64,000 bases of DNA from Arthrobacter sp. AK04 (GCF_021129155.1 NZ_JAJOMC010000012.1:1-64000), one strand, 5' to 3'. Positions 1-8,770 are shown, counted from the stretch's first letter. A program made the numbers and translations. The notes: a model not told the origin generated them from the sequence alone.

Positions 1-258
1 ATCACACCGCCGGGTACACTCGGACCCGCCGATCAGGAACGTGGCTTCCTTGTCCTCCCAGCACTCGAAAATGTTGGGACAGCCGGCCTCCTCACACACC
101 GTGTGCAGGCCCTCTTTCTTGACCAGGTTCTTGAGCTGGACAAACTCCGGGCCCATCTGGACCTTCGCCTTGATCCACTCCGGCTTCCGCTCCACCGGGA
201 CAGCAGAATTACGCTGTTCAACGCGCAAAAGCTTCCGGCCTTCAGGTGCCAATGTCAC
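1..258 (-). CDS. lipA: Lipoyl synthase, N-terminal part (cut by window edge)
   Basis: Radical-SAM enzyme that inserts two sulfurs into the octanoyl group on lipoyl domains, giving lipoyl cofactor. Only the first 86 residues are inside the window. They contain the CX4CX5C motif that binds the auxiliary [4Fe-4S] cluster (Cys55, Cys60, Cys66) and the first two cysteines of the radical-SAM CX3CX2C motif (Cys81, Cys85), so the identification is firm. The GTG start at 258 overlaps the lipB stop codon as GTGA, which suggests translational coupling with lipB. The gene continues past base 1. Confidence 0.95.
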   Translation of the reverse strand, partial: MTLAPEGRKLLRVEQRNSAVPVERKPEWIKAKVQMGPEFVQLKNLVKKEGLHTVCEEAGCPNIFECWEDKEATFLIGGSECTRRCD

Positions 259-923
259 AGTAGAGCTCCTTCGGGGGTAGCGACCAGGGCGTCTTCATTC
301 TTGCGCAGTTCTTCGGTAATGCGGTCCACCAGGTCGGCCGGGGCAACGTCATGGCCGGTTTCCTGGGTGATAGTAGTCACGCCGGCGTCAGTAATGCCGC
401 AGGCGATGATCTGGGAATAGGGGGCGAGGTCGTTGTTGCAGTTGATGGCGAACCCGTGCATGGTGACGCCCTCATGCACCCGGATGCCGATGGCTGCGAT
501 CTTCCGGTCGGGGCCCTTGCTGTCCGCAGTGATCCACACTCCGGCCCTGCCCTTAATCCGGACCGCGGAGATCCCGTAGTCCGCCAGTACCGTGATGATT
601 ACGGCTTCCAGGCGTTCCACGTAGTCGCGGATCCCTGCCCGGTTCTTCAGCTTGATGATGGGGTATCCCACCAGCTGGCCGGGGCCGTGCCACGTCAGTT
701 TTCCGCCGCGGTCCACGGGGACAACCGGGGTACCGTCGAACGGCCTTTCATGATCCTCGGTCCTTTTGCCGGCCGTGTAGACGGCTGCATGTTCCAGGAG
801 GAGGACAGTGCTGGGGGCCACCCCCGCGACCACTTTGTCGTGGAGTTCGCTCTGGATCTGCCAACCCTGGGTGTAGTCGACAAAATCGGGAGCAAGACCC
901 AGCTGTGAAAACTCAAGAGTCAT
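255..923 (-). CDS. lipB: Octanoyltransferase LipB
   Basis: Transfers octanoyl from acyl carrier protein to the lipoyl domains of 2-oxoacid dehydrogenases and the glycine cleavage H protein, the step before LipA. The 222-residue protein has the family's usual length. Visible signatures are the RGGKxTxHGPGQ block (residues 72-83), the Lys141 region (RKIAAIG) and Cys175 in ACGIT; Lys and Cys form the catalytic pair in characterised LipB proteins. It is followed by lipA with a 4-base overlap. The ATG at 923 has no clear Shine-Dalgarno but has a -10-like hexamer seven bases upstream, so the mRNA may be leaderless. Confidence 0.96.
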   Translation of the reverse strand: MTLEFSQLGLAPDFVDYTQGWQIQSELHDKVVAGVAPSTVLLLEHAAVYTAGKRTEDHERPFDGTPVVPVDRGGKLTWHGPGQLVGYPIIKLKNRAGIRDYVERLEAVIITVLADYGISAVRIKGRAGVWITADSKGPDRKIAAIGIRVHEGVTMHGFAINCNNDLAPYSQIIACGITDAGVTTITQETGHDVAPADLVDRITEELRKNEDALVATPEGALL

Positions 924-930
924 GGCATCC

Positions 931-936
931 AGCTTA
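931..936 (-). promoter_or_regulatory. Candidate -10 element for leaderless lipB
   Basis: On the minus strand TAAGCT fits the TAnnnT actinobacterial -10 pattern and ends seven bases before the lipB ATG, so transcription would start at or next to the start codon. No convincing -35 is seen, so this is tentative. Confidence 0.4.
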
Positions 937-1084
937 GACGCCGTGGCGTCCCTTGCCCGGTTTAGTGCTTAAGCTCACCCACCTTCCGGTGGTACGTCAC
1001 ATGCGGGCAGGAGCATGCGGCATGCCAGGGCGCAGCCTGTGGATAACTTCTGCACGGGGAAATGGATTCGAGTAGACATGTCCT

Positions 1085-3046
1085 ATGGAAATTTCGGAGG
1101 TGCCAGAGGTTCCCGGCTTCGCCGTGGGACGGCTCCTGGGCCGCGGAGGAAGCGCGACGGTCTGGCTGGCCAGGGAAAACCGGACCGGACGGGACTTTGC
1201 CGTCAAGTGCTTCCACCCGGGCCAGGACGGGCCAGCCGGCAGTGACGCGGCCACGGAGGACGCCGTCCGGCGCGAGATCCGCATCCTGTCGGTGCTGGAC
1301 CACCAGCACCTGGTCAAGGCACACGACGCCGTCCGGCTTCCAGCGATGCCGGACGGCGGTACCGCCCTGGTGATGGACTACGCGCCCGGCGGGTCACTGG
1401 CCGCACTGGTGGCCAGCCGCGGGAAACTGAGTGTTGGCGAAACGGTGACGGTGCTGACACCCATTGCCCAGGCCCTTGGGTATCTGCACAGCAAGGGGTT
1501 TACCCATTCGGACGTCTCGCCGGGAAATGTCCTGTTCACCGGCCAGGGAAAACCCCTGCTGTCCGACGTCGGTATAGCGCGCATGCTGGGCGACCCGGGC
1601 TCTGCTGCCGCATCAGGAACACCGGGCTTCGTGGACCCGTCCCCCGTGGACGCTGTGCGTGGCCTGCAGCCCGAAAGGGATGTCTATTCGACGGCGGCGC
1701 TCGGCTGGTTCTGCCTGACGGGCCAGGCTCCGCCCAGGACCTCTGCCCGGCCGCCGCTGCCCCTCCTGGTCCCGGACGTTCCGCGGGAGCTGGCGGCTGC
1801 CCTGGAGGCAGGCCTGAAGGAGGACCGGAGGGGCCGGCCCACGGCCGCCGCGCTGGCTACGGCCATCTACCGCAGCGCGTCGCCCCGGCCGCTGGACCTC
1901 GCGGCCTCTGTCCATCCCACCGTGATTCCGGAGCTGTTGACCCGCCGGCAGGTTTCGGCAACGTCCCGGCCGCGGGCGGCTGCGGAGAAGTGCAGGGCAG
2001 CGGGCAGGTGGATCGCCACGGCCAAATGGTCCGGCCCGCCGTTTTCCGGGCTGCGCATGCCATTTCCGCAACCCGTCAAGGACCGCCGGCCTTCCGGCGG
2101 GAAACATGCCGGCAGAGCACAACCCGGCACAGCACGAACCGGGGGAGCACAGCCCGGCACAGCACAAACCGGCACGGCACTCTCCGGTGCAGTTCAACCA
2201 AGCACCGCTCGACCCGGCACAACACAACGGGGCACGGCACTGTCCGGCGCAGTTCAACCGGGCGCGGTTCAACCAGGTGCAGTTCAACCAAGCACGGCTC
2301 AGCCCCTCACGCCCCTATCCGGTAGGGCCCGATCCGGCAGGGAACGGCGCCGCCCGCCTTTGCAGCTGCGCGTACCGCGGCTGCGGGGCGTCCTTGCCTC
2401 GGCGGCCTTGGTGGGGGCAGCCGCGGCGTGGTGGGTTGCAGGAGCAGCGGGACTGCCGGCCGTTCCTGCTTCTCCGACGGAGTCCGGCATCACGCCCGAG
2501 TCCGTCATCGCGCAGGAATCCGACCGGGAACGGGGGATCGGCACTGCAGCAGCGGGAGCCCCGGCGACTGAACCAGCGCAGGCCGCCGCCGGCCGTGGAG
2601 CTGAAGGGGAAAGCACCGGCGGTGACAGCCGCACGGCGGTTGCCAGGCAGCAGGCGAGGGCGTCGGACCCCAGCCAGGCCGTCCAAGGACTCGCTTCCCT
2701 CCGGGACCTGGCCTTCAGCACCGGAGACCTCGGGCTGCTGGACGAGGTGAACGCAGAAGGTTCGCCGGCAGCGGCCGCCGATGAGCGGACAGCCGAGCGG
2801 CTTCGCAGCTCCGGGCACGTCCTCGCCGGGTATTCCAGCACCCTTGCAGACCTCCGCACGGAGGACGGTGCTACCGCCGCGCGCGCCCTGGTACGGGTGC
2901 GTTCTTCTTCCTCCGCGTATGAGGAGAGGGATGCCGGGGGCATCGTCGTCGGGGCGGGCCCTGCCGGCACCGGCCGCCAACTCCGGCTGCTGCTCGTGGC
3001 AGTGGACGGTACATGGAGGATCAGCGAGATCCTTCCGGGAGACTGA
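1085..3046 (+). CDS. Transmembrane Ser/Thr protein kinase with repetitive linker and extracellular domain
   Basis: A 653-residue PknB-type kinase. The N-terminal kinase domain (about residues 10-265) has a glycine loop (GRGGSATVW), the VAIK-type lysine (AVKCF) and a catalytic loop HSDVSPGN that keeps the catalytic Asp and Asn. Three motifs are unusual: HRD reads HSD, DFG reads DVG, and the APE region reads DPS instead of APE. A linker of about 150 residues includes a pentapeptide repeat tract (residues 342-413). One hydrophobic segment near residue 440 follows, then a Ser/Glu-rich stretch and a C-terminal alpha+beta domain that looks NTF2-like, probably outside the cell. It is divergent from lipB. 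Activity is likely but reduced or atypical regulation is possible given the motif changes. Confidence 0.85.
   Translation: MEISEVPEVPGFAVGRLLGRGGSATVWLARENRTGRDFAVKCFHPGQDGPAGSDAATEDAVRREIRILSVLDHQHLVKAHDAVRLPAMPDGGTALVMDYAPGGSLAALVASRGKLSVGETVTVLTPIAQALGYLHSKGFTHSDVSPGNVLFTGQGKPLLSDVGIARMLGDPGSAAASGTPGFVDPSPVDAVRGLQPERDVYSTAALGWFCLTGQAPPRTSARPPLPLLVPDVPRELAAALEAGLKEDRRGRPTAAALATAIYRSASPRPLDLAASVHPTVIPELLTRRQVSATSRPRAAAEKCRAAGRWIATAKWSGPPFSGLRMPFPQPVKDRRPSGGKHAGRAQPGTARTGGAQPGTAQTGTALSGAVQPSTARPGTTQRGTALSGAVQPGAVQPGAVQPSTAQPLTPLSGRARSGRERRRPPLQLRVPRLRGVLASAALVGAAAAWWVAGAAGLPAVPASPTESGITPESVIAQESDRERGIGTAAAGAPATEPAQAAAGRGAEGESTGGDSRTAVARQQARASDPSQAVQGLASLRDLAFSTGDLGLLDEVNAEGSPAAAADERTAERLRSSGHVLAGYSSTLADLRTEDGATAARALVRVRSSSSAYEERDAGGIVVGAGPAGTGRQLRLLLVAVDGTWRISEILPGD
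2108..2325 (+). repeat. Tandem 15-bp (pentapeptide) repeats inside the kinase linker
   Basis: About 14 degenerate copies of a five-residue unit of the form [P/S/T/R]-G/S-[T/A]-[A/V]-[Q/L/R], for example PGTAQ, SGAVQ and PGAVQ. The unit is 15 bp, and some neighbouring copies are near-identical at DNA level, as expected from slippage or unequal crossover. Predicted to be disordered, joining the kinase domain to the membrane segment. Confidence 0.85.
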
Positions 3047-3051
3047 GCCTC

Positions 3052-3081
3052 GCGGGCCCGGTTTTCCCTGGCCCGGGCCGC
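3052..3081 (+). terminator. GC-rich hairpin between convergent genes
   Basis: GGCCCGG (3055-3061) pairs with CCGGGCC (3073-3079), extended by GC pairs around a bulged G. It begins six bases after the kinase stop codon and lies between convergent genes. There is no clear U-tract, so it is a possible intrinsic or I-shaped terminator. Confidence 0.5.
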
Positions 3082-3157
3082 TGTGCCACTGCGCCCACAC
3101 TAAGCAGGCCGTTAAAACGAACGCCGCGGAGCATCCGCCCTGATTTCGGCCCCCCCG

Positions 3158-4051
3158 TTAATCCCTGCCGGCAACCCACTGGGCGGCCTGTGCCACCGTG
3201 GGATGCCGCCACACGAACCCGGCCTCCAGGAGCACCGCGGGTTCCATACGCTGGCTGGACAGCAGGAGTTCTTCCGCCAGATCGCGCATCAGCAGCCGAA
3301 GCACAGGGGCGGGGACCCGCAAAGCGGCGGGCCGGTGCAGCGCACGGGCAATTTCCCCCACCAGGGTGTCCACGTCAGCCTGTTCGGGGGCGCACAGGTT
3401 AACCGGCCCGCTGACCCGGGACTCCAACAGGAAAAGGAACGCCGCCGAAACATCCGGCAGCGTGACCCACGGCCAGTACTGCCGGCCGTTCCCCAGCGGC
3501 CCGCCCACGCCCAGCCGGATCAGGGGAAGCAGCTTGCCAAGGGCTCCGCCCGACCGGCTCAGGACAACACCCGTGCGCGTGGTCACCACCCGCACCCCTG
3601 CCGGGGCCGAACGGGCCGCTTCCTCCCACTCCACGCAGATCCGGGACAGGGTCCCTGCGCCCGGGGGCGCCGATTCCCGAAGAACCGTGTTGCCGGCGTC
3701 GCCATAGTAGTTCGAGCCGGACTGGCTGATGAAGGCCGCGGGCGGGGAATCCAACTGGCGCATCGCTTGCGTAAGTGTCCGCGTTGAACCAATCCGTGAG
3801 CTGAAGAGCTCCTCCACCCGTTTGCGGGTCCAGGGCCGGTCCCCGATGCCGGCGCCGGACAGGTTAACCACGGCATCCGCCCCGGCCAGCGCCTGCGGAT
3901 CCAGTTCACCGGCCGCGGGATCCCACCTGACCTCGGACGCGGAGGCCGGGTTCCCCCTGACCAGGGACACGACGTCGTGTCCGGCCTTCGTGAAGGTTTC
4001 TGACATGGAAGTGCCGATGAGCCCGGAGGCGCCGGCCATGACGATGCGCAT
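3158..4051 (-). CDS. TIGR01777 family NAD(P)-dependent epimerase/dehydratase-like protein
   Basis: A 297-residue extended short-chain dehydrogenase of the TIGR01777 (YfcH/SulA-like) family. The N-terminal Rossmann motif is GASGLIG. A family-typical SGSNYYG replaces the YxxxK region, with RTGVVLS following, and a DUF1731-type C-terminal section ends in FVWRHPTVAQAAQWV. The substrate is unknown for the family. In M. tuberculosis the homologue (Rv2216) sits between dlaT and lipB; here it remains in the same neighbourhood but is separated by the kinase. I chose the ATG at 4051 because family members begin MRIV; two GTG codons at 4066 and 4063 are alternatives. Confidence 0.9.
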   Translation of the reverse strand: MRIVMAGASGLIGTSMSETFTKAGHDVVSLVRGNPASASEVRWDPAAGELDPQALAGADAVVNLSGAGIGDRPWTRKRVEELFSSRIGSTRTLTQAMRQLDSPPAAFISQSGSNYYGDAGNTVLRESAPPGAGTLSRICVEWEEAARSAPAGVRVVTTRTGVVLSRSGGALGKLLPLIRLGVGGPLGNGRQYWPWVTLPDVSAAFLFLLESRVSGPVNLCAPEQADVDTLVGEIARALHRPAALRVPAPVLRLLMRDLAEELLLSSQRMEPAVLLEAGFVWRHPTVAQAAQWVAGRD

Positions 4052-4088
4052 GGTCCATCTCACCACGCCGCAGCGCCTGCGGCACCTC

Positions 4089-4118
4089 CCGACAGGCCGC
4101 AGGACGGTTGACTATGAT
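4089..4118 (+). promoter_or_regulatory. Candidate leaderless promoter of the tricorn protease gene
   Basis: CCGACA (4089-4094, four of six matches to TTGACA), an 18-base spacer, then TATGAT (4113-4118, five of six to TATAAT). The -10 ends six bases before the ATG at 4125 and no Shine-Dalgarno is present, so transcription probably starts at the A of ATG. Confidence 0.6.
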
Positions 4119-4124
4119 CAAACG

Positions 4125-7100
4125 ATGACCTTTTCGAGCTACTTCCGTTTCCCGCATCTGCACGGCGATCTGGTCACCTTCGTGGCCGAGGACGACGTGT
4201 GGATTGCGCCCCTGGGCGGCGGCCGCGCCTGGCGCGTCTCGGCGCTCCAGTTACCTGCCCGCAACCCCCGCTTCACCCCTGACGGGAAGAGGCTGGTGTG
4301 GTCCGTGGTCCAGGGAACAGCGCCGGAAGTGGTATCGGCAGAGGTCGACGGCGGCGGGTACCGGCAGCTGACCTTCTTCGGCCACAGCACAACGCGGGTC
4401 AAGGGTTTCACCGCCGGCGGTTCAGTGGTGGTCACCAGCGCGTTCCGCCAGGCCGAAAGCAGGCACACCCACGCCTACAGCGTCCCGCTGGAGGGCGGCT
4501 GGGCCGAGGAACTCCCGTTCGGGCCGGTTGAGTCAGTGGCCTTTGGCCCGGAGGTGGGCGACGAACGGCCTGTGGTGGTGGGCAGCGTGCTGTCCCGCGA
4601 ACCCGCCTGGTGGAAACGGTACCGCGGCGGCACTGCGGGGAAGCTGTGGATCGATGCCGACGGCAACGGGGAGTTTGAACGCCTTGTGCCGGAGCTTGAC
4701 GGCAACCTCGCTGATCCCATGTGGGTGGACGGACGCATTGCCTTCCTTTCGGACCACGAGGGCTACGGCAACCTGTATTCGGTCCTTCCCGGCGGGAAGG
4801 ACCTGCGCCGGCACACGGACCATGAGGACTTCTACGTCCGGCACGCCGCCACCGACGGCAAGCGAGTTATTTTCGAATCCGCCGGCGAGCTGTGGGTACT
4901 GCACGATCTCGGCTCCGACGCCGTTCGGCTGGACATCACCCTTGGCTCCGCGTCCCAGTCCAGGCGTCCTGCACTGCTCAAGACCGCCAAGCACCTTGGC
5001 GCGGCGGTGCCGGACACCACGGGCTCCGCCAGTGCAATCGAATCCCACGGAACCATCCATTGGCTCCGCCACAAGGACGGGCCGTCCCGGATCATCGAGG
5101 CGACGCCGGGCGTCCGTGCCCGCCTGCCGCGGCCCCTGGGCGACGGCCGGATTGCCTACCTTGCCGACCACGGCAATGTGGAGGCGTTGTACATCAAGGA
5201 GATCGCGGCTCCTGTGCCGCATGCCGGGATCGGCGGTGCGGACGCGGGGCAGGAGGCCGCGGCAGCCCGCAGCACGGCGGACGTCCCCGCGCCCGTGTCC
5301 GCAGGACGGGAAGAAGCAGTGATCCTGCCGCAACCGGTCCCGGCAGCCGGTGCTGCCGCGCTCGCCGGGAACAACCCGCGGGCGGGAATTAACGCGCAGG
5401 CCGGAAACACGGCGCAGCCCGGAAACACAGCGCAGGCCGGGAATACGGTTCCTGCCCACGCCTCGGATGAGCAGGCCGACGTCGCCCCCGGGGCCGGTAC
5501 CTCCGCTGCGGAGGCGCAGGCGCTTCCGGTTGAGACCCGCATCGAGTTTCCCCGCCCCACGCGGGCCAGCGCCCTGGAAGCCAGCCCTGACGGAAACCGG
5601 CTCGCCCTCGGCACGTCCTTCGGCGAGGTTTACGTGGCGGATACCCGCACCGGGGAACTGACGCTGGTCTCCAGCATCGGCGAGGGCACGGTTGCCGACC
5701 TCTCGTGGTCGCCGGACTCGCAGTGGCTCGTGTGGTCAGAGCCGGTCACGTCCTTCGGTTCCCGCAGCAGGCTGCGGCTGGCCAACGTGGCCACGCCGGG
5801 ATCCGCCCCGGTGGATGTCACGGACGGCCGCTTCGGAGACAAATCCCCGGTCTTTACCCCGGACGGGAAGTTCCTGGCGTTCCTGTCGAACCGCAGCTTC
5901 GACCCGGTGTACGACGGGCACTCCTTCGACCTCTCCTTCCCCAGCCCCATCAAGCCGTACCTCGTGGCACTCTCTGCTGACACGCCGTCGCCCTTTGGCC
6001 CCGCGGTAGACACCGAGGCGGGGAAAGTTGTAGCCGCAGGGGGAGAGGGGCCGGCGCAGGACGCGGAAACGGCAGCACCGGCAGTCCGGGTGGACGCCGA
6101 GGGACTGGCCCACCGGGTCATCACCGTTCCCGTGCCGCAGGGTAACTACACTTCCCTGAAAGCAACTGAGGGAGCCCTGCTGTGGCTCGACTGGGCCCTC
6201 GCCGGGGTCACCGGCGACGGCAAGGCCAGCCAGGACGACAAGGACGCCCGCCCCAGCCTGGTCCGGTTCGACCTTGCACGGCGCAAGCAGACCACCCTGG
6301 TGGACGCACTGGACAGCTACCGGCTGTCGGGGGACCGCAGCAAGGTGGTGCTGGTCTCCGACAAGCAGGTCACGGTGGTCCCCGCCGACGCCAAAGCAGA
6401 TGAGGAATCCGGGAAGCTGGTCAAGGTGGACCTGGGCCGGATCCGGGTCATGATGGACCCGCTCAGCGTGTGGGGCCAGGCGTTCGACGAGGCCTGGCGG
6501 CTGCAGCGCGACTTCTTCTGGACCGAGGACATGGCCGGCCAGGACTGGGATTCCATCCATAGCCGCTACCGTCCCCTGGTGGGGCGTCTCGGCTCGCACG
6601 ATGACCTGGTGGACCTCCTGTGGGAACTGCACGGCGAATTGGGAACCTCGCACGCCTACGTCCGGCCGGCCCTTGTCACCGAGAACGGCAGCCACGGCCA
6701 GGGACGGCTGGGTGCGGACCTGGCCTACACATCCGGCGGATGGGAAATCACCCGCATCCTTGCCGGCGAGTCCTCCGACCCGCTGGCCACCTCGCCCCTG
6801 ACCCGGCCGGGCGTCGGCGGCAAGGCGGGGGACATCCTGCTCGCCATCGATGGCGTACCGCTGTCCGAAAGCGTCACGCCCGCCATGCAGCTGGTCGGAG
6901 CTGCAGACCGCGCCGTGGAGCTGACCCTCCTGAACGGTTCCGCGCACGGTGCCGCGGCAGGCACCCAGCGCCGCGTCGCCGTCGTGCCCGTCAAGGACGA
7001 GGAGCGCCTGCGGTACCAGGAATGGGTGGCCTCGAACAGGCGAACCGTCCGCGAAGCGTCAGCCGGCAAATTCGGTTACCTGCACATCCCGGACATGATG

Positions 7101-7706
7101 GCGAACGGCTGGGCACAGCTTCACCGTGACCTTGACACCGAGACCGCGCTGGACGGACTGATTGTCGATGTCCGGCGCAACCGCGGCGGGCACACCTCGC
7201 AGCTGGTGGCAGAGCTCATCGGACGCAAGGTCACGGGGTGGAGCATGCCGCGTGGGGAAAAGCCGCGGACGTACCCCCACCACGCGCCGCGCGGACCGGT
7301 GATCATCCTGGCCGATGAGTTTGCCGGCTCCGACGGGGACATCATCACGCAGGTGTCCAAGCTCAGGGGGATCGGCCCGGTCATCGGGACGCGCACCTGG
7401 GGCGGTGTCGTGGGCATCGACAACCGCTACGCCCTCGCTGACGGCACCGGCGTGACGCAGCCGCGGTACGCCACCTGGTTCGGCGGCGGGGTGGGCTGGA
7501 GCGTGGAGAACTACGGCGTTGACCCGGACATCGAGGTCACGTTCCCGCCCCATGCCTACGCGGCGGGCCGGGACCCCCAGCTGGAGTACGGCATTGGTGC
7601 GCTGAAGGAAATGATCCAGGAACTGCCCACGGACCGCCCGCCGGCCCGCGAAGGGTACCGCCGGCTGCGTCCCGCTCCGCTGCCCGCACGCCGCCAGGGC
7701 AAGTAG
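4125..7706 (+). CDS. Tricorn protease homologue (S41 family)
   Basis: Large cytosolic peptidase that in Thermoplasma degrades proteasome-derived peptides. The 1193-residue product has the expected order: two beta-propeller domains (about 1-390 and 465-770, with repeated DGK/SPDG blades), a C1 helical region, a PDZ domain (about 865-955) and a C-terminal S41 core. Catalytic residues are visible: Ser842-His843 in GTSHAY and the nucleophile Ser1069 in GSDGD, matching Ser745/His746 and Ser965 of the archaeal enzyme in spacing. An Ala/Gly/Asn-rich insert (about 370-465) with hexapeptide repeats sits at the junction of the propellers. The open frame extends upstream to 3729, but the family N-terminus (MTFSSYFRFPHLHG) and the -10 element mark 4125 as the start. 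Confidence 0.93.
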   Translation: MTFSSYFRFPHLHGDLVTFVAEDDVWIAPLGGGRAWRVSALQLPARNPRFTPDGKRLVWSVVQGTAPEVVSAEVDGGGYRQLTFFGHSTTRVKGFTAGGSVVVTSAFRQAESRHTHAYSVPLEGGWAEELPFGPVESVAFGPEVGDERPVVVGSVLSREPAWWKRYRGGTAGKLWIDADGNGEFERLVPELDGNLADPMWVDGRIAFLSDHEGYGNLYSVLPGGKDLRRHTDHEDFYVRHAATDGKRVIFESAGELWVLHDLGSDAVRLDITLGSASQSRRPALLKTAKHLGAAVPDTTGSASAIESHGTIHWLRHKDGPSRIIEATPGVRARLPRPLGDGRIAYLADHGNVEALYIKEIAAPVPHAGIGGADAGQEAAAARSTADVPAPVSAGREEAVILPQPVPAAGAAALAGNNPRAGINAQAGNTAQPGNTAQAGNTVPAHASDEQADVAPGAGTSAAEAQALPVETRIEFPRPTRASALEASPDGNRLALGTSFGEVYVADTRTGELTLVSSIGEGTVADLSWSPDSQWLVWSEPVTSFGSRSRLRLANVATPGSAPVDVTDGRFGDKSPVFTPDGKFLAFLSNRSFDPVYDGHSFDLSFPSPIKPYLVALSADTPSPFGPAVDTEAGKVVAAGGEGPAQDAETAAPAVRVDAEGLAHRVITVPVPQGNYTSLKATEGALLWLDWALAGVTGDGKASQDDKDARPSLVRFDLARRKQTTLVDALDSYRLSGDRSKVVLVSDKQVTVVPADAKADEESGKLVKVDLGRIRVMMDPLSVWGQAFDEAWRLQRDFFWTEDMAGQDWDSIHSRYRPLVGRLGSHDDLVDLLWELHGELGTSHAYVRPALVTENGSHGQGRLGADLAYTSGGWEITRILAGESSDPLATSPLTRPGVGGKAGDILLAIDGVPLSESVTPAMQLVGAADRAVELTLLNGSAHGAAAGTQRRVAVVPVKDEERLRYQEWVASNRRTVREASAGKFGYLHIPDMMANGWAQLHRDLDTETALDGLIVDVRRNRGGHTSQLVAELIGRKVTGWSMPRGEKPRTYPHHAPRGPVIILADEFAGSDGDIITQVSKLRGIGPVIGTRTWGGVVGIDNRYALADGTGVTQPRYATWFGGGVGWSVENYGVDPDIEVTFPPHAYAAGRDPQLEYGIGALKEMIQELPTDRPPAREGYRRLRPAPLPARRQGK
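5367..5456 (+). repeat. Tandem 18-bp (hexapeptide) repeats in the tricorn inter-propeller insert
   Basis: Five copies of a six-residue unit (GNNPRA, GINAQA, GNTAQP, GNTAQA, GNTVPA; residues 415-444). The central copies are nearly identical at DNA level. It is a low-complexity linker expansion, not a folded domain. Confidence 0.85.
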
Positions 7707-7730
7707 TCCCGGCAGCAAGAGCAGCAGCGC

Positions 7731-7772
7731 AAAAAGCCCTGCCTGGCCGGAATGGCCAGGCAGGGCTTTTTT
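7731..7772. terminator. Strong bidirectional intrinsic terminator
   Basis: AAAAAGCCCTGCCTGGCC pairs with GGCCAGGCAGGGCTTTTTT across a loop of about five bases. It has an A-tract on one side and a T-tract on the other, so it can terminate the plus-strand tricorn gene and the minus-strand OsmC gene that converge here. Confidence 0.95.
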
Positions 7773-7784
7773 ACTGTTGCCGGA

Positions 7785-8213
7785 TCAGGACTCCAGGGTC
7801 GCATCCAGGGTGATGTCGATGCTGGCCAGGGCGCCGGAGACGGGGCAGCCCACCTTGGCCTCGCCCGCGATCTTCTGGAATTCCTCCTCGGAAATGCCGG
7901 GGACCCTCGCGGACATGGTGAGGTGGCTGCCGGTGATCCCCGTGCCGGGGACGAACGTCACGTCAGCCTTGGTGCGGACTTCCTCCGGTGTGTGGCCCGC
8001 CTTATCGAGCTCGTTGCTGAAGGCCATGGAGAAGCACGCGGCGTGGGCTGCGGCGATGAGTTCCTCAGGGCTGGTCTTGCCGTTGGCCGCTTCGGTGCGG
8101 GCCTTCCAGGTGACGTCGAACGTGCCCAGGCCTGAGGTGGCCAGGCTGGTGGTACCGGAACCTTCCGTCAGGTTGCCGTTCCATACTGCGTTTGCTGAAC
8201 GTGTTGCTGCCAT
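7785..8213 (-). CDS. OsmC family peroxiredoxin-like protein
   Basis: A 142-residue OsmC-type protein, which in the family reduces organic or fatty-acid hydroperoxides through a pair of cysteines. The two conserved cysteines are in HAACFSM and KVGCPVS, and the region before the first (GKTSPEELIAAAHAAC) is typical of OsmC. The reductant is probably lipoyl-dependent in this family (lipoylated E2 with Lpd is the known partner of Ohr/OsmC proteins), which fits its position beside sucB, lpd and the lipoate genes. The start at 8213 is preceded by GAGGAG at good spacing; an in-frame GTG six bases upstream overlaps that site and is less likely. Confidence 0.93.
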   Translation of the reverse strand: MAATRSANAVWNGNLTEGSGTTSLATSGLGTFDVTWKARTEAANGKTSPEELIAAAHAACFSMAFSNELDKAGHTPEEVRTKADVTFVPGTGITGSHLTMSARVPGISEEEFQKIAGEAKVGCPVSGALASIDITLDATLES

Positions 8214-8346
8214 GTTCACTCCTCAGGTCGATGTGTACCGGGGCAGGCTGCTGCCTGGACCCGCCGTCTCCCATCCTAGGGACAACACCCTCGGCATGCA
8301 CCGGCTGTCCGCTGTCAGAGGATTATGACCAGGGCATTAAACAACC

Positions 8347-8380
8347 ACGGCGACGCCCCCGCGTAGGGAAGCGTCGCCGT
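8347..8380 (-). terminator. Hairpin downstream of the small membrane protein gene
   Basis: ACGGCGACGC (8347-8356) is the exact inverse of GCGTCGCCGT (8371-8380). On the minus strand it follows the 8403-8753 gene and is succeeded by a T-rich stretch (GGTTGTTTAA), consistent with an intrinsic terminator. Confidence 0.8.
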
Positions 8381-8402
8381 TGTGCTTTATCGCACGGACC
8401 TG

Positions 8403-8753
8403 CTACTGCCAGAGCGTCGCGATGGCGATGTTCAGCAGCGCGAGTCCGCCTACGCCGTGCGCCAGGCCTGCGCTGATGTCCTCGCCCTTCTTGTACTTGC
8501 GGCGGCCAATGAAGGCGAGCACGCCAACAGCAAGGGCCACCGCGAACTTGATGCCGAGCTTGAAGTAGTTGGCGTCCATGTCCAGGGCCGGGATAAGCCC
8601 CATCAGGGCGACGCCGGTCAGCAGCTGGAGCATGGCGCCGTCGAACTGGCGGGGGTGGACAGTGGGCTTCTTCATCTGGCCGATCCAGATGCCCACGATC
8701 ATGGCTGCGCCGACGATGTGCAGGAAGACCACAATGTTATAGACGATGTTCAT
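8403..8753 (-). CDS. Small four-helix integral membrane protein of unknown function
   Basis: A 116-residue protein that is almost entirely membrane-embedded, with about four hydrophobic segments. Helix 1 carries a histidine (FLHIVGAAMIVG) and the last helix begins with another (GLAHGVGGLALL). This layout recalls small CopD/DUF2269-like proteins, but I cannot assign a family or a cofactor. The ATG at 8753 has no Shine-Dalgarno; TACACT ends six bases upstream, so the transcript is probably leaderless. A near-perfect copy of the BlaI-type dyad found at cydA covers the expected -35 position, so it may be co-regulated with cytochrome bd. It lies downstream of sucB but has its own promoter and terminator. 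Confidence 0.75.
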   Translation of the reverse strand: MNIVYNIVVFLHIVGAAMIVGIWIGQMKKPTVHPRQFDGAMLQLLTGVALMGLIPALDMDANYFKLGIKFAVALAVGVLAFIGRRKYKKGEDISAGLAHGVGGLALLNIAIATLWQ

Positions 8754-8759
8754 GGGACC

Positions 8760-8765
8760 AGTGTA
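8760..8765 (-). promoter_or_regulatory. -10 element of the small membrane protein gene
   Basis: On the minus strand this reads TACACT, the same hexamer as the predicted cydA -10. It ends six bases before the ATG at 8753, which suggests a leaderless transcript. Confidence 0.55.
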
Positions 8766-8770
8766 GCCAG

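Noticed and set aside
2108..2325. CRISPR-like array
   Set aside because: The repeats are direct, 15 bp, without spacers and in frame inside a kinase gene, and no cas gene is nearby.
3729..4124. N-terminal extension of the tricorn protease
   Set aside because: The upstream part is antisense to the epimerase gene and has no tricorn similarity; the -10 element and family N-terminus place the start at 4125.
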